A DNA stretch of 27,212 bases from the IMG/VR virus record IMGVR_UViG_3300022602_000340, positions 1-27,212 of that record; one strand, given 5' to 3'. Each line of letters opens with the position of its first letter. The first letter of the stretch is position 1. This DNA comes from a virus. The notes beneath the pieces were generated by a model. The model saw only the letters and a list, made by a program, of their open reading frames with translations, had not been told where the DNA came from and did not search any database. Positions 19,167 through 27,212 of the stretch are shown here, one piece after another. The translations under genes and the position numbers were made by a program.

Positions 19167-21596
19167 TTATACTGGTGCCGCCGAAGCATCAAACCAGCCA
19201 TTGATGGGACCCAACGCTGTATAAACCCAAATGTGTTCTGTATCTAATGCCACCAAGGCATCAAAGTAAAGTGGTATAGGATCTGCCGCATAAAAATTTT
19301 CAGAGGATGCGGTATCTACATTACCTTTAAATGTTATCATGGGAGGCAATACACCATAATCAGGGATCCAAGCACTATATTGAACAGTTCCATCTGGAAA
19401 TTGAACGCCATCTGGAAATAATGGTGGACCACTGCCATCATGGTTATAAATTCTACTTACATATAAATTACTATTGGGAGCCGAAGGACCCACAATCAAT
19501 GGATCAGCATTGATCAGCAGGTAGGTTCCTGTTGTGCCTAATGTAATGTTATTGCTATTTAAAGCAATGCTGGGTGAGGTTATGTTGATACCGGCTGTGT
19601 TGGTTATTATGCTTGAATCACCAACCACAATATCCAATTCACTAGAACTAAATTGAATATATTCAGTGCCAGTGGTTGAGGCATTATATGTTATTTGATA
19701 ACCATTGGTATATAGATCTTGTGTTAATTCTTTGAGTTCTGGACCACTTGGACCCGAGGGACCTGGATCACCCTGAGGACCTGGTAAGCCCGCAGGCCCT
19801 GTGGGACCTCTAACTCCTGTGGGACCTGTGGCACCTGTAGGACCTGATGGACCGCCTGGAGTTCCTGCGGGACCTGTGGCACCTGTGGGACCTGATGGAC
19901 CTGTAGGGCCTGATGGACCGCCTGGAGTTCCTGCAGGACCTGTGGGACCAGATGGACCTGTGGGACCTGTTCCACCACCACCTCCTGCAGTATACTGTTT
20001 GCTACCATCTGGGAATTCAAGATAATCACCTAACACAACAGGTTTTAAAAATCCAGTATAATCCTTGGTCATACTCATTGAATTTACTACCGCTGTTTCA
20101 TAATAGATATCTGGATAGTAATCAGTTTTGCCTTCGTTTTCAATCCATCTAAATTCTTGAGTGGTATTAATGACTTCTAATAGAATACCGGCCTGACTAT
20201 AAGTATTGGCCTGAGTGGTAGGCCCACCTTGAATATTTTGAGATCTAATAGTAATTTCATTATTGCTGCCACCCTGCGTTATTAGATCAATTTTACCAGC
20301 CGCTGTGACCGCAACATCACCTGAATAATTATTTTGAGTATATTCATATTTTTCAATATAAGGACCTGGTCCAGGAGGTATGTTTAGACTGAATAAGCGT
20401 GTTGCGGTGATGCTGTATTGACCCAGGGCCGTGGCATCCACATTGGTGGAAGTGGTAACAATGCGGCCATCACCACCCAATTTTAACATGGATGGACCTT
20501 CAGGTGTTTCCGCATGAACAGCAGGATCACCACCTGACCATACATATAAATCATTGGCTGTGCCTAGATTGGTTCCAGATTTGATATTATAACCATCAGT
20601 GGTTAGATCTGTGAACAGAGTCCAAACAGTTCCTACACCAAGGTATTGCCAACTGGCATGTCCGGCACCATCTGTCATTAAGAATTGTGTATTGGCACCC
20701 TTATTGGTAGGAAATGTGGTTCCATCTAGATTCAAAAGACCATTGACATTGAGATTGTTTAATGTTACATCATTTTGATGAAAGGACACATTACCTTCAA
20801 AATCAACTGTGTTGTTAAAAACAGCAGGACCATTAAAAGTAGAGGAACTGTTGATGGTAAGTCCACCTGATCCTAGGCCACCACCTACTGTAAAATTACG
20901 TCCTATGGCCGCATCACGACCAACAGTTAAATCTAGACCTATTGAAGCCGAAGTTCCTACATTTAGATAATTGGTAATGGTCAAATGATCTAGTGGAGTA
21001 TCCATTGTGACCAACCCAACAAGGTGACTGGTTCCTGTGACCATTAAATTGCCACCTGAGATTGTTCCAGGAACCGTTAGATATCCACCACCTGAAATAT
21101 TGCCACCCACTGTTAGATTAGAACCTATGGTGGCAGTGGTTCCTACGTTTAGATAATTGGTAATGGTAAAATGATCACGTGGTGCTTCATTCCAAACAAA
21201 ACGTTGCCAATGATCAGGATCTTGATCAGGTGGAAAACCGCTGGAGTAATAAACTGTAACATCAGGATTCCAATACTTTAAAAAGTATAGACTCCAATTG
21301 TGTTGAACAATATCCCCGGGTAGATAATAAAAATATCCTGGAGGTGGAGCAAATGGTGGCATTACAGACTGTGCTACCCATTCACCACGCCAATAATCAT
21401 CTAGAGTTCCTGCTCGTAATTCAGAGAAATTGGTGTAGATTGTTACAGTTGAAATATAATCAGTAATGGTAAAATTACTGACCACAGAAGTCAATGTGAA
21501 ATACGCATTGGTTTCACTGACTGAAATGGTAGGCAATGCCACAGTGGTAACTGTGAATTGTGGCCTAACTTCTGTGATTGTAAATGAATAAGGCAT
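19167..21596 (-). CDS. Long tail fibre with collagen-like domain
   Basis: This 809-aa protein has an N-terminal beta-rich region. Then comes a Trp/Tyr-rich segment '[10 protein letters not shown]' and '[18 protein letters not shown]' (about 68-111) resembling small carbohydrate-binding modules. Two similar shaft repeats both contain '[10 protein letters not shown]'. A collagen-like tract follows at about 537-618 and a C-terminal beta region contains '[13 protein letters not shown]'. Collagen-like tracts in phage fibres form triple helices. It probably forms a long side fibre or tip fibre for host binding. AAGGAG overlapping the upstream stop precedes the ATG. Confidence 0.72.
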   Translation of the reverse strand: MPYSFTITEVRPQFTVTTVALPTISVSETNAYFTLTSVVSNFTITDYISTVTIYTNFSELRAGTLDDYWRGEWVAQSVMPPFAPPPGYFYYLPGDIVQHNWSLYFLKYWNPDVTVYYSSGFPPDQDPDHWQRFVWNEAPRDHFTITNYLNVGTTATIGSNLTVGGNISGGGYLTVPGTISGGNLMVTGTSHLVGLVTMDTPLDHLTITNYLNVGTSASIGLDLTVGRDAAIGRNFTVGGGLGSGGLTINSSSTFNGPAVFNNTVDFEGNVSFHQNDVTLNNLNVNGLLNLDGTTFPTNKGANTQFLMTDGAGHASWQYLGVGTVWTLFTDLTTDGYNIKSGTNLGTANDLYVWSGGDPAVHAETPEGPSMLKLGGDGRIVTTSTNVDATALGQYSITATRLFSLNIPPGPGPYIEKYEYTQNNYSGDVAVTAAGKIDLITQGGSNNEITIRSQNIQGGPTTQANTYSQAGILLEVINTTQEFRWIENEGKTDYYPDIYYETAVVNSMSMTKDYTGFLKPVVLGDYLEFPDGSKQYTAGGGGGTGPTGPSGPTGPAGTPGGPSGPTGPSGPTGATGPAGTPGGPSGPTGATGPTGVRGPTGPAGLPGPQGDPGPSGPSGPELKELTQDLYTNGYQITYNASTTGTEYIQFSSSELDIVVGDSSIITNTAGINITSPSIALNSNNITLGTTGTYLLINADPLIVGPSAPNSNLYVSRIYNHDGSGPPLFPDGVQFPDGTVQYSAWIPDYGVLPPMITFKGNVDTASSENFYAADPIPLYFDALVALDTEHIWVYTALGPINGWFDASAAPV
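19741..19985 (-). repeat. Collagen-like Gly-X-Y coding tract
   Basis: About 27 Gly-X-Y triplets rich in GPT, GPS and GPA. The register is broken twice by the same PGGP step. A 66-base unit is repeated: the string CCTGATGGACCGCCTGGAG starts at 19843 and again at 19909. The tract probably expands and contracts by recombination. Confidence 0.8.
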
Positions 21597-21605
21597 TCCG
21601 ACTCC

Positions 21606-22154
21606 TTAGATCAAACTCACATAACCTGTGCTTGTTGATGAGGTAGGATCTCCTGGAGTGACCAAGGGTTCCCAGGCCATGATCTTGGCAATTCTATGAC
21701 TGTTGATCTGTGCTGGGATAGTGAGACCATTTACAGTTGTGGTAGGAATAATCCAAGTAAAACTCACAATTGTAAGTGGAGTGTTTTGACGTGCGTCTGG
21801 TAAAATAGGTCCTGTGTAAAGACCTGGTGGATGTGTTACATTCACTAGACCCAATCCAGGACTTATAACCTGAATATAAGTAGAATTGGTGCTGGTTGTA
21901 GTGATACTGACTTCGGGAAAATAACCTATAACTTTACTGTTGGTAAAGTTAGGACTGCTGGAGTTGGTCACACGATCTACTGTGTAGGTGATTTGATCTA
22001 CCACAATGGTTTGTGCTTGTAATTCATATTGCCAACCAGTGACATTTTGAGCAAAATTATAAGCGTAGGTCTTGCTTGAACTTGGGAATGTTGATTCCGC
22101 TTTGACTTGGTCCGGTCCGCCAAGCCAAGCATCTAGGGTTAGAACTCCTGCCAT
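21606..22154 (-). CDS. Tail-associated protein of unknown role (182 aa)
   Basis: This protein is beta-rich and Thr/Ser/Pro-rich, with 'YAYNFAQNVTGWQYELQAQ' and a C-terminal 'INSHRIAKIMAWEPLVTPG' segment. It lies between the J-like tip gene and the fibres, so it may join a fibre to the tip. AGGAG is eight bases before the ATG. The minus-strand GTAAATAC and TATAAT boxes at 22227-22241 may drive it and the fibre genes. No family recognised. Confidence 0.5.
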   Translation of the reverse strand: MAGVLTLDAWLGGPDQVKAESTFPSSSKTYAYNFAQNVTGWQYELQAQTIVVDQITYTVDRVTNSSSPNFTNSKVIGYFPEVSITTTSTNSTYIQVISPGLGLVNVTHPPGLYTGPILPDARQNTPLTIVSFTWIIPTTTVNGLTIPAQINSHRIAKIMAWEPLVTPGDPTSSTSTGYVSLI

Positions 22155-22202
22155 TTTTGTTTCTCCTGAGGGTTACGTCCAGAGACTGAGGCCTTCTGGA
22201 TA

Positions 22203-22231
22203 TTGACATAAAAGCAGTTTTATGTTATTAT
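22203..22231 (+). promoter_or_regulatory. Sigma70 promoter for the HNH gene with operator-like spacer
   Basis: Plus-strand TTGACA (22203-22208), a 17-base spacer and TATTAT (22226-22231) make a near-consensus promoter 30 bases upstream of the HNH start. The spacer region contains CATAAAA-GCAG-TTTTATG, a 7-bp inverted repeat (22207-22224). A minus-strand TATAAT (22232-22227) overlaps the -10 face to face. Confidence 0.65.
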
Positions 22232-22260
22232 ATGTATTTACTCAATTTCATTAAAACACT

Positions 22261-22713
22261 ATGAATAACACAGGTATTGAAAAATTTTGGTCCAAGGTAG
22301 ATAAAACCAACACCTGTTGGATTTGGAAAGGATCAAAAGATAGTCATGGATATGGACAATTTACACATGAATATACAAATTATAAATCACATAGATTGAG
22401 TTATGAATTGACTCAGGGTTCTATTCCAAAGGGATTATTTGTATGTCATAGTTGTGATAATCCAAAATGTGTAAATCCAGCACATCTTTGGTTAGGCACA
22501 TTACAAGATAATCATCGTGATATGATGATGAAACATCGACATGGTCATGGAACTCATCCTGGTTCTCAAAATCCTGCCGCAAAACTTACTGAACAACAAG
22601 TTTTAGAAATAAGATCCCTACCTGGACCTCGTAGAAAACTAGCCGAACAATATGGTGTTTCAAAGGCCACAATAGATGATATTAAAACCAGAAAAACCTG
22701 GCGTCATATCTAA
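22261..22713 (+). CDS. HNH homing endonuclease
   Basis: The only well-supported plus-strand gene, 150 aa. The central HNH_3-type domain has His44-Arg45, 'VCHSCDNPKCVNPAHLWLGT' (about 61-80, with Cys63, His64, Cys66, Cys70, Asn72, His75) and Asn84-x2-Asp87. The C-terminal helix-turn-helix-like part is 'AEQYGVSKATIDDIKTRK'. It would cut DNA at a specific site and spread itself. It lies between the tip and 182-aa genes and its end overlaps the tip gene by four bases tail-to-tail. No clear ribosome binding site precedes the ATG, so expression may be low. Confidence 0.85.
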   Translation: MNNTGIEKFWSKVDKTNTCWIWKGSKDSHGYGQFTHEYTNYKSHRLSYELTQGSIPKGLFVCHSCDNPKCVNPAHLWLGTLQDNHRDMMMKHRHGHGTHPGSQNPAAKLTEQQVLEIRSLPGPRRKLAEQYGVSKATIDDIKTRKTWRHI

Positions 22714-25418
22714 CCTAATTTTACCCAGTTAGACCCATTATAAACTGTCAAATAGGCAGTTCCGGTATTGAGCTGTGGTGTTACCGGATGCCATGTGGTA
22801 TTGTTGGCCATTGCTATTGTGCCTGTGGTATAAGAACCAGGAGGTGCACTCAATGGTGTCAATTGAGCCACATTGCTGATGTTGATGCTGGGTGTTGACA
22901 ACACATTGCTGTTGGCATTGTATTTCAAAAGGCTATTGGCATATTGAGGACTATTACCTGTATTGGCTGCCGCATGAGTAATAAAGAATTCACCTACACC
23001 CGCATTCATTGTGACATTGTTGGCATTGGTAGAATCAACTGCGGTGCCGGCCTGAACCGCAGGAGCCCAGACATAAACAGGTGAACTCACAGGACTGAAT
23101 ACACTGTAGGTTGAATTGTTATAGGCTCTGGTGGCAAAATAAAAACTACCAGCCTGTAGGCTTACTACATCAAAGTTTACATAATTGTCCAGGGTAGGAG
23201 TGCTGTTGGGGAATGGCGCACCAGAAGGATTGTTGATGGTCATTATGGGTTGCCAGGTTGAATCTATTGTGGTGGTTAGACCTGCCCATAATTCAATGGC
23301 AGTGATGATTCCATTAAAAGGAATTAGGCTACTGACTACAAAAAATGGAAAACTACTGTTGGGATATTCAGGAGTAGGAGTAGCACTGGCCGGAGTAAGG
23401 GGTTGGCCAGGCTGTGTGATATTGATGGTATCTACATTTAGGCCAAATTGATCAGGAGTATAATAATGAGGATTCATGGTCTTATACAGGCTATCATTGT
23501 AGGCCGAGGCCACAATTTGAACTCCTAAGAATCCAGAACTGTCCTTGGCTTCTTTGACCTGTGTTACTCTAAATGGTTTACCAGGAAATGTGAGTCCATT
23601 GTATTCACCTGAGCTCCATCCATACCATTCATGTTGTATGGCCACAATATCTCCAGCATTGATTCCAATGCCTGAATAATCCATACTAAAGTTGATGGCA
23701 ATGTCTTCACGACTCATGAACAATTTTCTATAACCCAGATAAGTGGCCTGTAAAGGATCAGTAACAAAAGGCATGTTGATGTCTATGTTGTTGTCAGGTT
23801 CATTGGGACTGATCAATTCAGGTCTATCTTGTTTTAGAAAATAGTATCTGTAATCAGTTTGATTAATGATGTCTGAGTTGGGAAATGCTATGCTGATCTT
23901 GTTGGCACTGGCCTTTAGATCAGTGGGCGTTAGATTGATACCACCTATGATGTTGTCACTGGTGATCACACGCATGGTTGTGGTGCTTAAGATTCTGGCC
24001 TCAATGGGATTGATTTCAGGATTGTTGATGAATGTGATTTGAATGTATTCACCTGGAGGTGGAGCATAGGACTGTAGGGCCGGCGTGCTCAATGAGACAT
24101 CAAAGTGACTAGCATAAGGATAATTAGGATCAGGTAGATAAACAGGGCTATTAATAACATTTGTGACAGTGGTTCCTACATCAAAATAAGCTGAATACAC
24201 AGGATCTAATTCAGCACCTACACTGGGAATATCAGCCGCCGTGCTTGATGTTGACAAGATACGAATCACATAACTGCCTGTGGATGTCAACGCATTGTCC
24301 AGAGTAGAAATTACTGTGCTGGTGGTTCCTTGATTTTGAAAAGCATAGTATTGATCAATACTGATGTTAGGGATCACACCCCACTGACCTACTTTTTCAT
24401 TCCATTGAATCCAACTGTCACAGGCATCACTTATGTTGTTGAGATTTGTCAAGCAATCCTGTGTGGTATCCACAATACCATTTATTTGATAGGTCCAGGT
24501 ATTGGTAACTGTTGTATTATTGGTATCCACAATGGTCAGAGGATAAGAAGATATTTTGTCTAAAAATAATAGACTTGGAATGTCAACATTTTGAGAAGGA
24601 ATACCGCAACCATATGTAGTATTAGTAAGATAATCGTATATAGCATAACCTGGAAATTGTGTTTGTGGATTGTTGAGTTTTAAATCCATACTGCCTAGAC
24701 CATAGATACCTGCTCCCTGATCATAAGTCAATTTGATCACAGCAAAGGTGGCATTATTCATTGTGGTGGCTGTGGTCCATTGAGTTTCTGTGGGAATGGC
24801 TGAATCTTGTAATAAACTAATGGCATCAATTGTGGTGGTGCCTGTAGATACAGTTCCTATATCAAAATTACCTCCACCCTGATCTATCATGGTATAACAT
24901 TGATGATTAGTGCCTGTTGTTAAACTGCCATTACGATAAAAATACATTGACAATAGGCCAGCAGGTTTAGTATTGTATTGTCCACCTACTTTTGAATGTT
25001 TTTTGGGTTGTGTATACCATCCTGTGATTTCATTGGGATTGGCAGGATCAAATATCAACAGTTTGCCATCATAATAAACTTCACCTACGGAGAATTCGCC
25101 AAAGGTAGGTGCTTCACTGAAACTCAACACATACCACATGGTTTTTTGGTCTGTGCTGATGATGGCATCAGTCACAATTGGTTTACAATATCTAGATCCA
25201 TACACCACTGGCAATTTGTTATCCGTGGCTGGGCCCAATTGTATTTCAGTTCCCTGAGGTGTATTTTGTTGTTGATTTTTTAATAATAAACTTGTTAAGG
25301 CATAAGTTGTAACCAAACGAATGGCAAAGGTTGCAGCGGCAAATCCAAATGATCCTAATGCGGCTGCGGCCTCAAATTCACTACCATAAATTGCGGCTAA
25401 TACTAAACTGCTTGGCAT
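22710..25418 (-). CDS. Tail tip / host-specificity protein (J-like)
   Basis: I chose the second ATG (25418, 902 aa) because GAGGAG lies eight bases before it and only two before the first. Residues 1-50 are hydrophobic and Ala-rich. The segment 'ATDNKLPVVYGSRYCKPIV' recalls the VVYGxR motif of lambda J relatives, followed by 'MWYVLSFSEAP' and 'VGEVYYDGK'. A long beta-rich body with fibronectin-like stretches and a C-terminal Gly/Asn-rich end follow. J-like proteins form the tail tip and bind the receptor. It overlaps the GNAT gene by 16 bases. Confidence 0.72.
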   Translation of the reverse strand: MPSSLVLAAIYGSEFEAAAALGSFGFAAATFAIRLVTTYALTSLLLKNQQQNTPQGTEIQLGPATDNKLPVVYGSRYCKPIVTDAIISTDQKTMWYVLSFSEAPTFGEFSVGEVYYDGKLLIFDPANPNEITGWYTQPKKHSKVGGQYNTKPAGLLSMYFYRNGSLTTGTNHQCYTMIDQGGGNFDIGTVSTGTTTIDAISLLQDSAIPTETQWTTATTMNNATFAVIKLTYDQGAGIYGLGSMDLKLNNPQTQFPGYAIYDYLTNTTYGCGIPSQNVDIPSLLFLDKISSYPLTIVDTNNTTVTNTWTYQINGIVDTTQDCLTNLNNISDACDSWIQWNEKVGQWGVIPNISIDQYYAFQNQGTTSTVISTLDNALTSTGSYVIRILSTSSTAADIPSVGAELDPVYSAYFDVGTTVTNVINSPVYLPDPNYPYASHFDVSLSTPALQSYAPPPGEYIQITFINNPEINPIEARILSTTTMRVITSDNIIGGINLTPTDLKASANKISIAFPNSDIINQTDYRYYFLKQDRPELISPNEPDNNIDINMPFVTDPLQATYLGYRKLFMSREDIAINFSMDYSGIGINAGDIVAIQHEWYGWSSGEYNGLTFPGKPFRVTQVKEAKDSSGFLGVQIVASAYNDSLYKTMNPHYYTPDQFGLNVDTINITQPGQPLTPASATPTPEYPNSSFPFFVVSSLIPFNGIITAIELWAGLTTTIDSTWQPIMTINNPSGAPFPNSTPTLDNYVNFDVVSLQAGSFYFATRAYNNSTYSVFSPVSSPVYVWAPAVQAGTAVDSTNANNVTMNAGVGEFFITHAAANTGNSPQYANSLLKYNANSNVLSTPSINISNVAQLTPLSAPPGSYTTGTIAMANNTTWHPVTPQLNTGTAYLTVYNGSNWVKLG

Positions 25419-25861
25419 AACCATGTCTCCTCAAGTTTTTCAAATCCAAAACGGTCATATTTTAGATCTGGGCTTGTAACCATTTTACTGATTGTGTAAT
25501 ATTCAATTTCTTTTTGTTCAATCAATAGTTCACCTACTTTGCAATATTGATCTAATAATCTATAACCGGCAGTGGAACCTCTATGATCAGGATCAACCCA
25601 ATAGGCCAATTCAGCCATATAACGTATTTGTTGATCCCACAGATTAAATGTATAAACTGCCATCAGCATGCCTGTAATACCTGAATCATCTTCACTTAAT
25701 AGGATAATGCCACGATTATGTGTAAGAATTAATTCAACCATAGATTTAGCAGTGGTTTCATCAACTTGACTATGTGCGTTTAAAGGACTGGCCTTTCTAT
25801 AGTCACGCAACATATTCCATATGGTTTCTCTATCATTGATGGTGGCAGGTCTTATCTTCAT
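25403..25861 (-). CDS. GNAT-family N-acetyltransferase
   Basis: This 152-aa protein has the GNAT layout: an N-terminal 'MKIRPATINDRETIWNML' strand-helix, a central beta part with 'GITGMLMAVYTF', a strand 'YMAELAYWVDPDHRG' leading into the acetyl-CoA binding loop 'HRGSTAGYRLL' (about 93-103, a variant of R/Q-x-x-G-x-G/A), and 'YDRFGFEKLEETW' at the end. It transfers acetyl from acetyl-CoA to an unknown amine. It is encoded within the tail genes with a coupled ATGA start. Tail-located GNATs are known in phages but their substrates are not. It may modify a tail or host protein. Confidence 0.8.
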   Translation of the reverse strand: MKIRPATINDRETIWNMLRDYRKASPLNAHSQVDETTAKSMVELILTHNRGIILLSEDDSGITGMLMAVYTFNLWDQQIRYMAELAYWVDPDHRGSTAGYRLLDQYCKVGELLIEQKEIEYYTISKMVTSPDLKYDRFGFEKLEETWLCQAV

Positions 25862-26550
25862 AACGGTAATCCAAAATTAAATGTTTGATCGTATATGGCC
25901 TGAACACGGTCCATACCTGTATCATATGCAGGATTGGTAGGTATTCCATTGACATCATAAAGAGGTTTGATATTGCCATTCCAACTGACGCCATTGGTGT
26001 GTCTACCAGCAAATCTATTTTCTAACACTGTTTTATAACTTGAACAATTAAGACTCAAGGTAAAAGCATCTGTTTCTTCTACACGATCTTCTGTGATGTG
26101 ATAACTGGTCACAATGCCGGTGTATCTCAATTGTGGTATATCTATAAGACTATAGGTATCATCATAGAATCCACGCCAGATCTGTATTTGAGCTCCTTTG
26201 AGTCCTGAATGATAGGTCATGGTCACAGGATTATAACCTATTTCTAATACCTGTTTAATCTTGGTAGGATCAATACCCACTAGAGTAATTTGTGTATCAA
26301 AACTGGTGGCACTCAAATCACGTTGATGTCCACTGATGCTGACCAGACCGCCCAGGGCACTGAATGTTCCTGTGGCAACACTACTTACACCTGTATTGTC
26401 TGTGATGGTTTCATCTTGGAAACTGGTTGATATGCTATAAACAGTGGCAGTTGAACTCAAAGGATCTAGAATGCTTAATCTAATGAATTCCGCATCACGA
26501 ATGATACTGGAATTAAGAGCAGTATCAATGGCGGGAGTAAATGTAGTCAT
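25858..26550 (-). CDS. Tail hub / baseplate-like protein (DUF2163-like)
   Basis: This 230-aa beta-rich protein carries 'KGAQIQIWRGFYDDTYSLID' (about 119-138) and 'YTGIVTSYHITEDR', a pattern like the hub proteins of siphophage and gene-transfer-agent tails (DUF2163). The C-terminus is a helical, aromatic tail. Position between the first distal tail gene and the J-like gene supports a tail-tip ring role. The TAATG junction shares one base with the upstream stop. Family placement is inferred. Confidence 0.5.
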   Translation of the reverse strand: MTTFTPAIDTALNSSIIRDAEFIRLSILDPLSSTATVYSISTSFQDETITDNTGVSSVATGTFSALGGLVSISGHQRDLSATSFDTQITLVGIDPTKIKQVLEIGYNPVTMTYHSGLKGAQIQIWRGFYDDTYSLIDIPQLRYTGIVTSYHITEDRVEETDAFTLSLNCSSYKTVLENRFAGRHTNGVSWNGNIKPLYDVNGIPTNPAYDTGMDRVQAIYDQTFNFGLPL

Positions 26551-27194
26551 TAAACATCTCCGGTATATTCATAGAATTGAAATGGACCTGACCAAGTGAC
26601 CAGAGCAGTGCTACCACCTGGATTCAATCGATAAGTTGGCATGTTGTTTACAAACATTAGAAATTGAACATCATTGCCTACTCTTATACTTTTACCCACT
26701 ACACCTGTGCCCATAAAATTAGGACGATGTGTTGTGATGGTAACTGTAGAACCTGAACCTCTCAGCACATCATACTGTGTGGTAAAAGGATAAGGATAGT
26801 CAGCAATCTGAATAAAATCACCCTTGCGAAACAACACAGTGGTAGGAGCTGTGCTAGGCAAGTTGGTCAATACTAAAGTATTTCCTGACCAACTGGTCAC
26901 TGTGATATTAGATATATCTGATGGTGACATATCACCCTGATAGTTGAACATGTAACTGATACCTGCGTTGGCACCCGAAGCAGGATTAAATGTGATGATT
27001 TCAGGCGACTTTCTGTCCAATCTATCAATGTCTTCCAATAGGTCTCTATACTCCTGATAAGGCAACATGGCACTAACAGTAACATTGAATTTCCAGGTAT
27101 TTCTAGTTACAGTTTCATTGATGCGAGCCACTTCACTGCGACTGTATTGAATGCCCATAACACGGCGTCTATTGATTTCCATGGTTTCTGCCAT
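26550..27194 (-). CDS. Distal tail protein (start uncertain)
   Basis: This 214-aa protein has 'VTRNTWKFNVTVSAMLPYQE' and 'YRDLLEDIDRLDRKSPEIIT' near the N-terminus, then a beta-rich barrel-like part and 'VQFLMFVNNMPTYRLNPGG'. The size and order suggest a tail-tip collar or minor tail protein, as in lambda M/L-type genes. The frame remains open upstream to the window edge and no ribosome binding site is visible, so the true start may lie outside or at the later ATG (27182). The next gene upstream should be near the end of the tape-measure module. Confidence 0.55.
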   Translation of the reverse strand: MAETMEINRRRVMGIQYSRSEVARINETVTRNTWKFNVTVSAMLPYQEYRDLLEDIDRLDRKSPEIITFNPASGANAGISYMFNYQGDMSPSDISNITVTSWSGNTLVLTNLPSTAPTTVLFRKGDFIQIADYPYPFTTQYDVLRGSGSTVTITTHRPNFMGTGVVGKSIRVGNDVQFLMFVNNMPTYRLNPGGSTALVTWSGPFQFYEYTGDV

Positions 27195-27212
27195 GTTGAT
27201 GATTGATTGTAA

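Noticed and set aside
19801-20025. Plus-strand ORF rich in Gly-Pro opposite the collagen tract
   Set aside because: It is the mirror of the Gly-X-Y codons (GGN-CCN read in reverse also gives Gly and Pro) and has no convincing start signals of its own.

Overview
This window looks like part of an uncultured tailed bacteriophage genome (Caudoviricetes), and I cannot assign a host. It is AT-leaning, densely packed and almost entirely transcribed from the minus strand. Genes commonly overlap by ATGA, GTGA or TAATG and carry AGGAG-type ribosome binding sites. A major tail protein, a tail-assembly chaperone with a lambda-type frameshift site, the start of what is probably the tape-measure gene and a lambda-J-like tip protein together point to a long-tailed (siphovirus-like) virion.

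In transcription order (right to left), 27194-21606 holds distal tail genes: two tail-tip/hub proteins, a GNAT acetyltransferase inserted among them, a J-like tip protein of about 900 aa and a 182-aa protein of unknown role. They are interrupted by one plus-strand HNH endonuclease gene with its own sigma70-type promoter. The fibre module follows (21596-14773): an 809-aa fibre with a collagen-like Gly-X-Y tract, two small proteins with matching C-terminal tails, a 700-aa fibre and a 468-aa fibre with a lectin-like end. Next come tiny ORFs, a small membrane protein that may be a holin (its gene carries a 16-bp inverted repeat just inside the start) and a zinc-finger/AT-hook protein (14746-13836).

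A 365-base intergenic region (13471-13835) holds a structured 3' UTR or small RNA, a strong terminator, a 26-bp perfect palindrome next to a TATAAT box, and a T4-late-promoter-like TATAAATA. It lies in front of a 332-aa protein that I read as a minimal family-A-type polymerase palm: motif A Asp147, motif B Lys199 to Gly208, motif C His298-Asp299. This is the most unusual gene in the window.

The polymerase is followed by an accessory block of about 15 small genes (12368-7775), including two endonuclease-like proteins, a HiPIP-like four-cysteine protein and a Dps-like four-helix protein with altered metal ligands. The head module comes last: TerS, TerL, portal, scaffold, major capsid protein, connectors, major tail protein, terminator, chaperones, and the first codons of the next gene at base 11.

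The left end stops at the start of the probable tape measure and the right end begins with genes that usually follow it. The genome is therefore probably circular or terminally redundant, with the tape measure and remaining genes outside the window. I see no integrase, repressor, tRNA, CRISPR array or recognisable endolysin.
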